Origin: DATMYQ01 sp035560935
Lineage (GTDB): Bacteria > Bacillota > Negativicutes > Sporomusales > Sporomusaceae
DNA: 7,834 nucleotides
Assembly (NCBI GenBank): GCA_035560935.1
Contig: DATMYQ010000359.1
Coordinates: 1-7,834, forward strand
Reading direction: 5' to 3'
Under the pieces are notes generated by a model, which was not told the DNA's origin, searched no databases, and saw nothing but the letters and a program-made list of their open reading frames with translations. Below are positions 1 to 5,999 of this stretch, in pieces; positions within the stretch are counted from its first letter, which is position 1, and each line of letters starts with the position of its first letter. Position numbers and translations under genes: made by a program.

Positions 1-2
1 TG

Positions 3-8
3 TATAAT
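3..8 (+). promoter_or_regulatory. Possible -10 box at the left edge
   Basis: A perfect TATAAT lies at the very start of the window, about 65 nt upstream of the ribosome binding site of the small plus-strand frame that begins at 74. Any -35 element would fall off the left edge, so the promoter cannot be confirmed. The reading as a promoter rests on one hexamer and its position only. Confidence 0.3.
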
Positions 9-73
9 GAAGCCAAGCAAGAGGAAGGGTGAAAGAATAATACGAAACTGAAAAAAGAAATGGGGTGATTCCA

Positions 74-365
74 TTGAAAGAGTCAGCGGAAAGCGAGCCA
101 CCACAATTTTTATCTGAACCCGATATGGATCACATGCACAAGAGGTGAACCGATTGTCATTAATGGTAAAATCCGAAAGACAATTCAATATAGTCGTTGA
201 AGGACGCGTGTGAAACGCACGCAACGGTGCAATCGTTATTGTACCTGCGATATTCGCCGGAATGACGCAGTGGCAACAGACCCAGTTATTGCCGGCAAGT
301 TCAGCATCGGACGTTACGTGTATGTAAGTGTCATCCGAATATCGGTTGAAAAGTGTTGTACCTGA
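74..365 (+). pseudogene. Decayed small gene, possibly a SPOCS/DUF3794-like protein
   Basis: A TTG at 74 follows a good ribosome binding site (GGGGTGAT, 62-69) but opens only 24 codons before TGA at 146-148. Shifting frame near 141 continues the coding look: the frame starting at 141 reads RGEPIVINGKIRKTIQYSR to TGA at 198-200. The other frames then give short coherent pieces, VVEGRV (193-210) and CETHATVQ (209-232). The 141 frame resumes with YCTCDIRRNDAV (237-272) and ends VYVSVIRISVEKCCT before TGA at 363-365. Stitched together, pieces such as 'VINGKIRKTIQY', 'VEGRV' and 'VIRISVEKC' resemble the beta-strand pattern of the SPOCS/DUF3794 domain found in many spore-forming Firmicutes. That family call is recollection of pattern, not a search. 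At least three frame disruptions in about 290 nt suggest a dead gene; non-coding DNA is the alternative. A terminator hairpin follows at 378-406. Confidence 0.35.
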
Positions 366-377
366 TTAGGAATCTAA

Positions 378-418
378 AAGCAGATGGCTGCCTTAGCCAT
401 CTGCTTATTATTTTTCTC
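378..418 (+). terminator. Strong intrinsic terminator, probably bidirectional
   Basis: A perfect 12-bp stem (378-389 with 395-406, core AGCAGATGGCT/AGCCATCTGCT) encloses a 5-nt loop, GCCTT. On the plus strand it is followed by TATTATTTTTCTC. On the minus strand the stem is followed by TTTTAGATT, a weaker but usable tract. It sits between the end of the plus-strand decayed gene (365) and the stop codon of the minus-strand tetR gene (421), so it probably serves both converging transcripts. Confidence 0.85.
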
Positions 419-420
419 AA

Positions 421-1065
421 CTATTCCCCATCTTTACGGACCATCCCATAAAGAAAAATATCTGAAATTGACCGGGTCACTTTTTCGATGCTTTCCGGAT
501 TTTTTTCCACAAACCCCTGAAAAACCATCATAATGATCACGCTAAACAGTCCTAACGCCGCTTTATTTACTTCGCAGGGTCGAAATGATTTTTGCCTGAT
601 ACCGTCCTGTAAAACTTTTTCCAGCAAACCAATCGTATGTTTGAAGCGTTCTTGATATTTCGTACTCTGAGATTTAGTTAAGCCTCCATGACCTTCACCG
701 CAGTTCAATCCGCGCATCTCGTGCATGAGTACCCGCCACAGCTCTGCATTGGTGGTATAAAACTCCAGAAATAAACGGACCATTGTCTGTACTCTGTCCA
801 AAGGCATTGCATCCGACTCGGCAATTTTCTCCAGTTCTGCCTCAAAACCGGCACTTCGTTCTTTGATGAGTGTATAAAACAGTTGTTCCTTGTTTACAAA
901 ATAGTTATAAACTGTCCCTTTGCCAGTTTCCGCCAAAGCAATAATTTCATCCACTGTAGCCCGATAATATCCATTGCGGGAGAATATTACATAGGCAGCA
1001 TCCAATATTTGTTGGCGTTTACTTCGGGAATCATCAGCAGTCCCCTGCTCTTTACCGCGTCCCAT
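421..1065 (-). CDS. TetR/AcrR-family transcriptional regulator
   Basis: This 214-residue protein has the usual length and layout of one-domain TetR repressors. An N-terminal helix-turn-helix lies at about residues 15-63: RQQILDAAYVIFSRNGYY, then TVDEIIALAE and the recognition helix GKGTVYNYFVNKEQLF. A variable, all-helical ligand-binding and dimerisation region fills about residues 70-214. The start was moved in from an ATG at 1080 to the ATG at 1065, because GGGAGGT (1070-1076) sits exactly 5 nt before it and lies inside the longer frame. The gene is isolated: a terminator stands at each side and no efflux pump or enzyme gene is beside it, so neither its ligand nor its target can be named from context. 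It may regulate itself through the A+T-rich region upstream (about 1220-1265). TetR membership is clear; specific function is unknown. Confidence 0.9.
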   Translation of the reverse strand: MGRGKEQGTADDSRSKRQQILDAAYVIFSRNGYYRATVDEIIALAETGKGTVYNYFVNKEQLFYTLIKERSAGFEAELEKIAESDAMPLDRVQTMVRLFLEFYTTNAELWRVLMHEMRGLNCGEGHGGLTKSQSTKYQERFKHTIGLLEKVLQDGIRQKSFRPCEVNKAALGLFSVIIMMVFQGFVEKNPESIEKVTRSISDIFLYGMVRKDGE

Positions 1066-1069
1066 ATAT

Positions 1070-1076
1070 ACCTCCC
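1070..1076 (-). promoter_or_regulatory. Ribosome binding site that fixes the tetR start
   Basis: The minus strand reads GGGAGGT, 5 nt before the ATG at 1065. The alternative upstream ATG at 1080 would place this site inside the coding region and has no comparable site of its own, so 1065 is preferred. Confidence 0.8.
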
Positions 1077-1112
1077 ACATTATACATGCCTATCCAGCCT
1101 GCCTACTCTTTT

Positions 1113-1131
1113 CGGATCGCTAGAACATCCG
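1113..1131. repeat. Short inverted repeat overlapping the next hairpin
   Basis: CGGAT (1113-1117) pairs with ATCCG (1127-1131) around a 9-nt loop. Its right arm shares bases 1129-1131 with the left arm of the hairpin at 1129-1160, so the two cannot form together in RNA. A five-pair stem can easily occur by chance. Confidence 0.35.
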
Positions 1132-1160
1132 CAAATCATAAAAGTTTGTTGAATTTGCGG
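1129..1160. repeat. Inverted repeat in the tetR leader
   Basis: Perfect 8-bp arms, CCGCAAAT (1129-1136) and ATTTGCGG (1153-1160), can be extended inward by CA/TG across a one-base bulge. No T-tract follows on either strand, so it does not look like a terminator. It may be a leader RNA hairpin or, if read as DNA, a protein-binding palindrome. It lies 64 nt or more upstream of the tetR start. Confidence 0.6.
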
Positions 1161-1173
1161 TCAGTCCTGCAGA

Positions 1174-1219
1174 ATTTCCGCTACCCTGAATGAGCCGGTA
1201 TTCTGGGCTGGCGGGAAAT
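1174..1219. repeat. Long imperfect hairpin upstream of tetR
   Basis: A 46-nt stretch folds on itself. Outer arms ATTTCCGC (1174-1181) and GCGGGAAAT (1211-1219) pair with one bulged base. Inner arms CCCTGAAT (1184-1191) and ATTCTGGG (1200-1207) pair with one mismatch around the loop GAGCCGGT. No U-tract follows. In the tetR transcript it would be an extended stem-loop just upstream of the hairpin at 1129-1160, if transcription starts near 1220-1250. Confidence 0.55.
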
Positions 1220-1310
1220 GGTTCACTTATCTAAAGCATAATATACAGTCTATACTTATACACTTGACTTATGAAATCCTGCAATTTTCCTTGTTTCTCC
1301 GAAATTTGTC

Positions 1311-1331
1311 CTTATTCAGGCATCGAATAAG
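1311..1331. repeat. Perfect inverted repeat CTTATTC-N7-GAATAAG
   Basis: Seven-base arms at 1311-1317 and 1325-1331 flank AGGCATC. There is no T-tract on either side. It lies between the purD terminator and the probable tetR promoter. Its shape fits an operator or a small hairpin, but nothing in the sequence identifies a binding protein. Confidence 0.45.
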
Positions 1332-1360
1332 CAATCTTCTGGCAAACGAATTGCTATGGC

Positions 1361-1407
1361 AAAACAGCCGTTACCTTATAAGCAACGGCTGTTTTTTTAT
1401 TTCTTCC
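1361..1407. terminator. Intrinsic terminator at the 3' end of the pur operon
   Basis: A perfect 12-bp stem pairs AAAACAGCCGTT (1361-1372) with its complement at 1384-1395, enclosing an 11-nt loop. It starts 24 nt past the purD stop codon, the expected place for the operon terminator. For the operon (minus strand) the stem ends in TTTT followed by GCC, a short tract. On the plus strand the same stem is followed by a run of seven T then ATTTCTT, a much stronger tract. It is best called bidirectional, with the stronger signal facing away from the operon's own direction. Confidence 0.8.
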
Positions 1408-1419
1408 ATTATTGTTGGT

Positions 1420-2691
1420 CTATCTTTCCAGCGCCCTATGCGCAATATCCCGCCGATAATGTATTCCCTCAAAAGACACTGCACTGACAGCTTCATAGGC
1501 ACTTCGGACTGCCGCCGCAATATCGTCGCCGATAGCGGTCACGCCCAGGACCCGTCCGCCGTTGGTAACCACAACGCCTTCCTTTAGCGCTGTTCCAGCA
1601 TGAAACACAATGCTTTGCTCCGAAACATTCTGCAGACCGGTTATCGGCTGCCCCTTGCCATAATTGCCGGGATATCCGCCCGCGGCCAAAACGACGCACA
1701 CGGCGGCGCCGTCTTTCCAGGCAACGTCTGTTGCCGCTAAGCGGCCATCAATACAGGCTTCCATCACGTCGACCAGATCGCTATCCAGCAAGGGCAGCAC
1801 CACCTGGGTTTCCGGGTCGCCAAACCGCGCGTTAAATTCAATGATTTTGGGGCCGGTGGCCGTAATAATCAGCCCTGCATACAGACAGCCGCAATATAAG
1901 CGGCCTTCTTGCCGCATCGCCGCTACCGCCGGTTGCAGAATCTCCCGCAACACCTGCTCGCGAAGCGCAGCTGTCACCACCGGCGCCGGTGCGTAAGCAC
2001 CCATACCGCCGGTATTGGGCCCGCCATCGCCGTCAAACACGCGTTTATGGTCCTGCGCCGCCACCATCGGTGCAACATAAGTACCGTCGGTAAAGGCCAG
2101 TAGCGAAGCTTCCTCGCCCTCCAGATATTCCTCGATCACTACCCGGCTGCCGGCGCTGCCAAAGGTCTGGTCCCGCATGATCATATCAACGGCGGCCAGC
2201 GCCTCCTCCCGCGTCATGGCTACAATCACACCTTTGCCGGCGGCCAGTCCGTCCGCTTTCACCACGATGGGCGCTCCCTGCTGACGGATATACGCGTCTG
2301 CCTGGTCCGCCTCCGTAAACGTAGCGGAAGCAGCGGTGGGAATACCATACTTTTGCATCAGTTCTTTGGCAAACGCCTTGGATCCTTCGATTTCCGCCGC
2401 CCGTTGCGACGGTCCGAAAATCCGCAGGCCTTTCTGCTGAAAATGATCCACTACTCCATTGGCCAGTGGCGCCTCCGGACCCACTACCGTAAGTCCCACC
2501 TGATGATCTATCGCAAAGCGGCTGAGTATTTCGTTATCCATTGGATCCAACGCTACACACTCAACCCCGGCAATGGAACCAATTCCCGGATTTCCCGGCG
2601 CGCAGAAAATCTTTTTTACCCGGGAACTTTGCGCCAGCTTCCATACCAGCGCATGTTCCCGGCCACCGCCGCCAATCACCAATACGTTCAT
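1420..2691 (-). CDS. purD: Phosphoribosylamine--glycine ligase (GAR synthetase)
   Basis: PurD joins 5-phosphoribosylamine and glycine using ATP, giving GAR, the second step of purine synthesis, in the cytosol. The 423-residue product is full family length. The N-terminal domain opens with GGGGREHAL (7-15), followed by APGNPG (31-36) and GPEAPL (71-76). The ATP-grasp core holds KADGLAAGKGV (145-155), NTGGMGAYAP (226-235) and EFNARFGDPE (285-294), which include the nucleotide- and metal-binding positions. The C-terminal domain ends with HYRRDIAHRA. The ATG at 2691 follows GAGGTG (2696-2701) at good spacing and matches the usual MxVLVIGGGGREHA beginning. It is the last gene of the operon, 29 nt after purH, and is followed by the hairpin at 1361-1395. 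No damage is visible. Confidence 0.98.
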   Translation of the reverse strand: MNVLVIGGGGREHALVWKLAQSSRVKKIFCAPGNPGIGSIAGVECVALDPMDNEILSRFAIDHQVGLTVVGPEAPLANGVVDHFQQKGLRIFGPSQRAAEIEGSKAFAKELMQKYGIPTAASATFTEADQADAYIRQQGAPIVVKADGLAAGKGVIVAMTREEALAAVDMIMRDQTFGSAGSRVVIEEYLEGEEASLLAFTDGTYVAPMVAAQDHKRVFDGDGGPNTGGMGAYAPAPVVTAALREQVLREILQPAVAAMRQEGRLYCGCLYAGLIITATGPKIIEFNARFGDPETQVVLPLLDSDLVDVMEACIDGRLAATDVAWKDGAAVCVVLAAGGYPGNYGKGQPITGLQNVSEQSIVFHAGTALKEGVVVTNGGRVLGVTAIGDDIAAAVRSAYEAVSAVSFEGIHYRRDIAHRALER

Positions 2692-2720
2692 ACCACACCT
2701 CTTTTTTGTATAGTCAGTTA

Positions 2721-4274
2721 TCAGTGTTTAAAGTGCCGGATGCCGGTAAAAACCATTGTCAGACCCTGTTCATCCGCAGCCTGGATCGACTGTTCATCAT
2801 TAACGGAACCTCCGGGCTGAATAATCGCCGTCACACCGGCTTTTGCCGCCGCCGCCACCGTATCGCCGAAGGGGAAGAACGCATCGGAAGCCAGTACAGC
2901 ACCTTTGGATTTTTCACCGGCCTGTTCTAACGCAATCGCCGCCGCGCCCACCCGGTTCATTTGCCCGGCACCAACGCCGATCGTCTGATTATCCGATGCC
3001 AGGACAATGGCATTGGACTTTACATGTTTAACCACCTTCCAGGCAAACAGCATTTGTTTCCTCTCTTCCGGCGTCGGCTGCCGCTTGGTTACCACCCGCA
3101 ACTGATCCGCCCTGACGGAAGCTGTGTCGGTGGTTTGCAGCAGCATACCGCCGGATACCGGTTTGATATCAAAAATCGTCGTTTTATTGCCGGACATCGG
3201 CGCTGCTTCCAGCAACCGGATGTTTTTCTTGGCGGTCAGGATCGTCAGCGCCGCTGCATCAAAGCCTGGTGCAATAACGGCTTCAATAAAAATCTCGCTG
3301 ATTTTCTTCGCCGTTTCCGTATCTACTTTCCGATTCAGCGCAATGATTCCGCCAAAAGCAGAAACCGGGTCCGTCTCATAGGCTTTGGTATAAGCCTGCG
3401 CCAGCGTTTCACCCAAACCGGTACCGCAGGGATTGGTATGCTTAATAATGGTTGCCGCCGGTTCGTCAAACTCACCGACAATCCGGTAAGCAGCCTCTAT
3501 ATCGACTATGTTGTTAAAAGAAAGCTCTTTGCCATATAATTGACGGGCGTTAGCCAGACCCGGTCCGTCATAATGGCGCTCTTTGTAAAAAGCCGCCGTC
3601 TGGTGAGGATTTTCGCCGTAGCGCAAGCCCTGAATTTTCTCATATACCAATTGTACGGTTTCCGGATATTCCCCTTCGTCCAGCTGTCCGGCCAGATAAC
3701 GGGAAATGCAGGCGTCATATTCCGCCGTATGTGTATAGGCTTCTTTGGCCAATAACATCCGGGTCCGGTCGCTGACCTGCCCCTGTCCCTTCAGTTCTTC
3801 CAGTACCGTCTGATAGCGGGCGGGGTTCACCACGACAGTGACAAACCGGAAATTCTTCGCCGCCGCCCGGATCATCGCCGGACCGCCAATATCAATATTT
3901 TCCACCGCATCCGCCAGCGTGACATCCGGCTTGGCTACCGTCTGGCGAAACGGATATAAATTCACGACCACCAGGTCAATCCCTTTGATTCCGTGCTTTT
4001 CCATGGCTTCAACGTGGGCGGCCTGATCCCGCGCCGCCAAAATGCCGCCATGAATATACGGATTCAGAGTTTTCACCCGTCCGTCCATGATTTCCGGAAA
4101 ACCAGTCACTTCACTGACGTAAATTACGGGGATTCCGGCGTCTTTCAATGTTTTCATCGTCCCGCCGGTGGATACAATCTCAATCCCCTGTTCGCTGAGG
4201 CTCCGGGCAAATTCCACCAGTCCGGTTTTATCCGAGACGCTGATCAGAGCCCGTCGAATATTGAGTTTCTTCAT
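2721..4274 (-). CDS. purH: Bifunctional AICAR transformylase / IMP cyclohydrolase
   Basis: PurH carries out the last two steps to IMP: formylation of AICAR from 10-formyl-tetrahydrofolate, then ring closure. The 517-residue protein has both parts at normal size. The MGS-like cyclohydrolase domain (about 1-150) shows SVSDKTGL (12-19), STGGT (35-39) and DGRVKTL (64-70). The transformylase domain (about 200-517) shows LRYGENPHQ (217-225), the catalytic KHTNPCG (278-284, Lys278-His279), DPVSAFGG (302-309) and SDAFFPFGD (463-471). One detail is unusual to my memory: the common RVKTLHPK motif reads RVKTLNPY here (N71, Y73). The ATG at 4274 overlaps the purN stop as ATGA and has GGAAAGGGG (4281-4289) six nt upstream, inside the end of purN, which suggests translational coupling. 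Confidence 0.98.
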   Translation of the reverse strand: MKKLNIRRALISVSDKTGLVEFARSLSEQGIEIVSTGGTMKTLKDAGIPVIYVSEVTGFPEIMDGRVKTLNPYIHGGILAARDQAAHVEAMEKHGIKGIDLVVVNLYPFRQTVAKPDVTLADAVENIDIGGPAMIRAAAKNFRFVTVVVNPARYQTVLEELKGQGQVSDRTRMLLAKEAYTHTAEYDACISRYLAGQLDEGEYPETVQLVYEKIQGLRYGENPHQTAAFYKERHYDGPGLANARQLYGKELSFNNIVDIEAAYRIVGEFDEPAATIIKHTNPCGTGLGETLAQAYTKAYETDPVSAFGGIIALNRKVDTETAKKISEIFIEAVIAPGFDAAALTILTAKKNIRLLEAAPMSGNKTTIFDIKPVSGGMLLQTTDTASVRADQLRVVTKRQPTPEERKQMLFAWKVVKHVKSNAIVLASDNQTIGVGAGQMNRVGAAAIALEQAGEKSKGAVLASDAFFPFGDTVAAAAKAGVTAIIQPGGSVNDEQSIQAADEQGLTMVFTGIRHFKH

Positions 4275-4894
4275 GCTGTACCCCTTTCCAGTATATGCAC
4301 TATCCGCCCATCCCGGCGCAAACGCCCCTCGCAGTACAGGCCAATCGCCCGGGGATAGAGAACATGTTCAACGTGTAAAATCCGCTCGGATAATGATTCC
4401 ACCGTATCACCTTCCTGCACCGGAACAGCCTCCTGCAAAACAATGGGACCGGTATCCATGCCGCTGTCGACAAAATGCACGGTGCACCCCGACACTTTCG
4501 CGCCATAATGCAACGCCTGCTCCTGAGCGTGAGTACCGGGAAAAGCCGGCAGCAAAGCAGGATGAATATTCATGACTCTGCCGGCAAAGCGGTCAATAAA
4601 GCCCTGACTTAAAAGGCGCATAAAGCCCGCCAGCACCACCAGTTCCACATGATGCAGCTCCAGTTCCGCCGCCACGGCTTTTTCAAAGCTTTGCCGGTCG
4701 GCGAATAAACTCCGGTCAATACAAATGGCCAGAATGTCGGAACCGGCCAGGCGTTTCAGCACGTTGGCCTGAGGATTGTCGCTGATGACCACACCGATTT
4801 TGGCCGTCAGGCGGTCCGCCTGAATCGCATCGGTAATCGCCTGCAGGTTACTGCCGCGTCCCGATGCCAATACTCCCAGCACCGTCCGTTTCAT
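4271..4894 (-). CDS. purN: Phosphoribosylglycinamide formyltransferase (GAR transformylase)
   Basis: PurN transfers the formyl group of 10-formyl-tetrahydrofolate to GAR, giving FGAR, the third step of the pathway. With the start at 4894 the product is 207 residues, normal for the folate-dependent PurN. It begins KRTVLGVLASGRGSNLQ, the phosphate-binding strand-loop (SGRGSN at 11-16). The catalytic triad known from E. coli PurN (Asn106, His108, Asp144) appears as N109 and H111 in MNIHPALLPAFPG and D147 in DSGMDTGP. A longer open frame to 4936 was rejected: GAGGAGG (4903-4909) sits 8 nt before 4894 and the extra 14 residues are not family-like. It starts 44 nt after purM and shares its TGA with the purH ATG. 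Confidence 0.97.
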   Translation of the reverse strand: MKRTVLGVLASGRGSNLQAITDAIQADRLTAKIGVVISDNPQANVLKRLAGSDILAICIDRSLFADRQSFEKAVAAELELHHVELVVLAGFMRLLSQGFIDRFAGRVMNIHPALLPAFPGTHAQEQALHYGAKVSGCTVHFVDSGMDTGPIVLQEAVPVQEGDTVESLSERILHVEHVLYPRAIGLYCEGRLRRDGRIVHILERGTA

Positions 4895-4902
4895 CACATT
4901 TT

Positions 4903-4909
4903 CCTCCTC
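4903..4909 (-). promoter_or_regulatory. Ribosome binding site that fixes the purN start
   Basis: The minus strand reads GAGGAGG, 8 nt before the ATG at 4894. It lies inside the longer open frame beginning at 4936, which has no site of this quality, so the shorter protein is preferred. Confidence 0.85.
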
Positions 4910-4938
4910 ACCGGATATACTCAATCGTCTTTCCAAGT

Positions 4939-5994
4939 CTAACGCAAAACTACCTGCCTCGCTCCGGCAGTCACTTCACCAATCAGGTATGACGCCTCGC
5001 CGCGAGCGGTTAAGTCCGCCTGCACGGCAGCGGCTTGGTCCACCGGTACCACCAAAACCATGCCAATTCCCATATTAAACGTCCGGTACATTTCATGGAA
5101 AGCCACCTGGCCCCACTCGGCCAGCAGCGAAAAGATTTTCGGTTTCGGCCAGCTGTTGGTGTCCACGTCAACGCTGCAATTTTCCGGCAGTACCCGGGGA
5201 ATGTTGTCGTGAAATCCGCCGCCGGTAATATGGACCATGCCCCTGATATCGAATTTTTCAATAGTTGGCAGGCACACCTTAGGATACAAACGGGTAGGAA
5301 CCAGTAATTCCTCACCGATAGTATGTCCCAGTTCGGGAATCAAGGCATCAATCGCAAATTTCTTGTGCTCAAAGCAAATCTTCCTGACCAGTGAGTAACC
5401 ATTGGAGTGGAGCCCGGTGGAGGGCAGACCGATGAGTTTATCTCCCGGCTGTATTTTCTCCCCGGTAATAATCCGTTCTTTTTCTACCACGCCCACAGCA
5501 AAGCCGGCGATATCATATTCACCGTCGGCATAAAATCCGGCCATTTCAGCCGTCTCGCCGCCCAGCAGTGCGCAGCCGGATTCCTGACAGGCCAATGCTA
5601 CGCCGCTGACGACATTGGCCACTTTTTCCGGCTCCAGCTTCCCTACCGCTAAGTAGTCCAGAAAGAACAACGGCTCCGCGCCCTGCACCAAAATATCATT
5701 GACGCACATGGCGACCGCATCCTGACCAATCGTGTCATGCTTATCCATCATAAAAGCCACCCGCAGTTTTGTACCGACGCCATCCGTACCGCTGACCAAA
5801 ACCGGTTGACGATATTTACCGCTGTTTAAGGCGAACAAACCACCAAAGCCGCCGATATCACCCAGGACTTCCGGCCGGTACGTGCCCCGCACGTGACCTT
5901 TCATCAGTTCCACGGCCCGATTGCCTGCGTCCACATCCACACCGGCATCACGATACGTCATGCCGCCAGCGATTTTCTTATCTTCAGCGCTCAT
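4939..5994 (-). CDS. purM: Phosphoribosylformylglycinamidine cyclo-ligase (AIR synthetase)
   Basis: PurM uses ATP to close FGAM into AIR, the fifth step, forming the imidazole ring. The 351-residue length is typical. Family landmarks run in order: YRDAGVDVDAGN (14-25), GTDGVGTK (69-76), CVNDILVQGAEPLFFLDY (97-114), GGETAEM (145-151), GLHSNGYSLVRK (194-205), HITGGGF (255-261) and EMYRTFNMGIGM (301-312). The ATG at 5994 was kept rather than M12 because the N-terminal lead of about 11 residues matches other PurM proteins and GAGG (6003-6006) lies at suitable spacing. That ribosome binding site overlaps the last codons and stop of purF, and only 5 nt separate the two genes, so coupled translation is likely. 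No defect is seen. Confidence 0.98.
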   Translation of the reverse strand: MSAEDKKIAGGMTYRDAGVDVDAGNRAVELMKGHVRGTYRPEVLGDIGGFGGLFALNSGKYRQPVLVSGTDGVGTKLRVAFMMDKHDTIGQDAVAMCVNDILVQGAEPLFFLDYLAVGKLEPEKVANVVSGVALACQESGCALLGGETAEMAGFYADGEYDIAGFAVGVVEKERIITGEKIQPGDKLIGLPSTGLHSNGYSLVRKICFEHKKFAIDALIPELGHTIGEELLVPTRLYPKVCLPTIEKFDIRGMVHITGGGFHDNIPRVLPENCSVDVDTNSWPKPKIFSLLAEWGQVAFHEMYRTFNMGIGMVLVVPVDQAAAVQADLTARGEASYLIGEVTAGARQVVLR

Positions 5995-5999
5995 TGTCC

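Larger units (their letters stand above)
1066..1360. other. Non-coding gap between tetR and the purD terminator
   Basis: No credible coding frame covers this stretch on either strand; the plus-strand frame that enters it from 1264 runs antisense into purD and has no homology-like features. It holds the tetR ribosome binding site, three inverted repeats close to tetR (1113-1131, 1129-1160, 1174-1219), an A+T-rich segment at about 1220-1265 where the tetR promoter probably lies, and another perfect inverted repeat at 1311-1331. The heptamer TCCTGCA occurs twice (1165-1171 and 1277-1283). The minus strand of 1240-1265 has GTATA three times at uneven spacing. No convincing -35/-10 pair was found, so the exact promoter is unresolved. 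Confidence 0.6.

Noticed and set aside
1066..1080. Longer tetR with start at the ATG at 1080
   Set aside because: The first codons are themselves the ribosome binding site (GGGAGGT) for the ATG at 1065.
1078..1083. Perfect TATAAT on the minus strand just before tetR
   Set aside because: As a -10 box it would start transcription on or inside the tetR ribosome binding site, and there is no -35 match 17 nt upstream (AGTAGG).
883..1152. Plus-strand open frame of 89 codons opposite tetR
   Set aside because: It is antisense to a clear TetR gene, its product has no recognisable motif, and it has no convincing ribosome binding site.
1113..1219. T-box, SAM, cobalamin or c-di-GMP riboswitch upstream of tetR
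   Set aside because: The hairpins invited comparison, but none of the conserved core motifs of those classes could be found, and no terminator or ribosome-site-sequestering helix is evident.
1264..1587. Plus-strand open frame of 107 codons running into purD
   Set aside because: It runs through the terminator hairpin and is antisense to the conserved 3' end of purD; composition and sequence are not protein-like.
2353..3539. Several plus-strand open frames of 85-192 codons across purD and purH
   Set aside because: All are shadows antisense to highly conserved purine enzymes; they reflect GC-rich codon use in the true genes.
4895..4936. Longer purN with start at 4936
   Set aside because: The additional 14 residues contain the GAGGAGG site, and the family begins at the KRTVLGVLASGRGSN strand.
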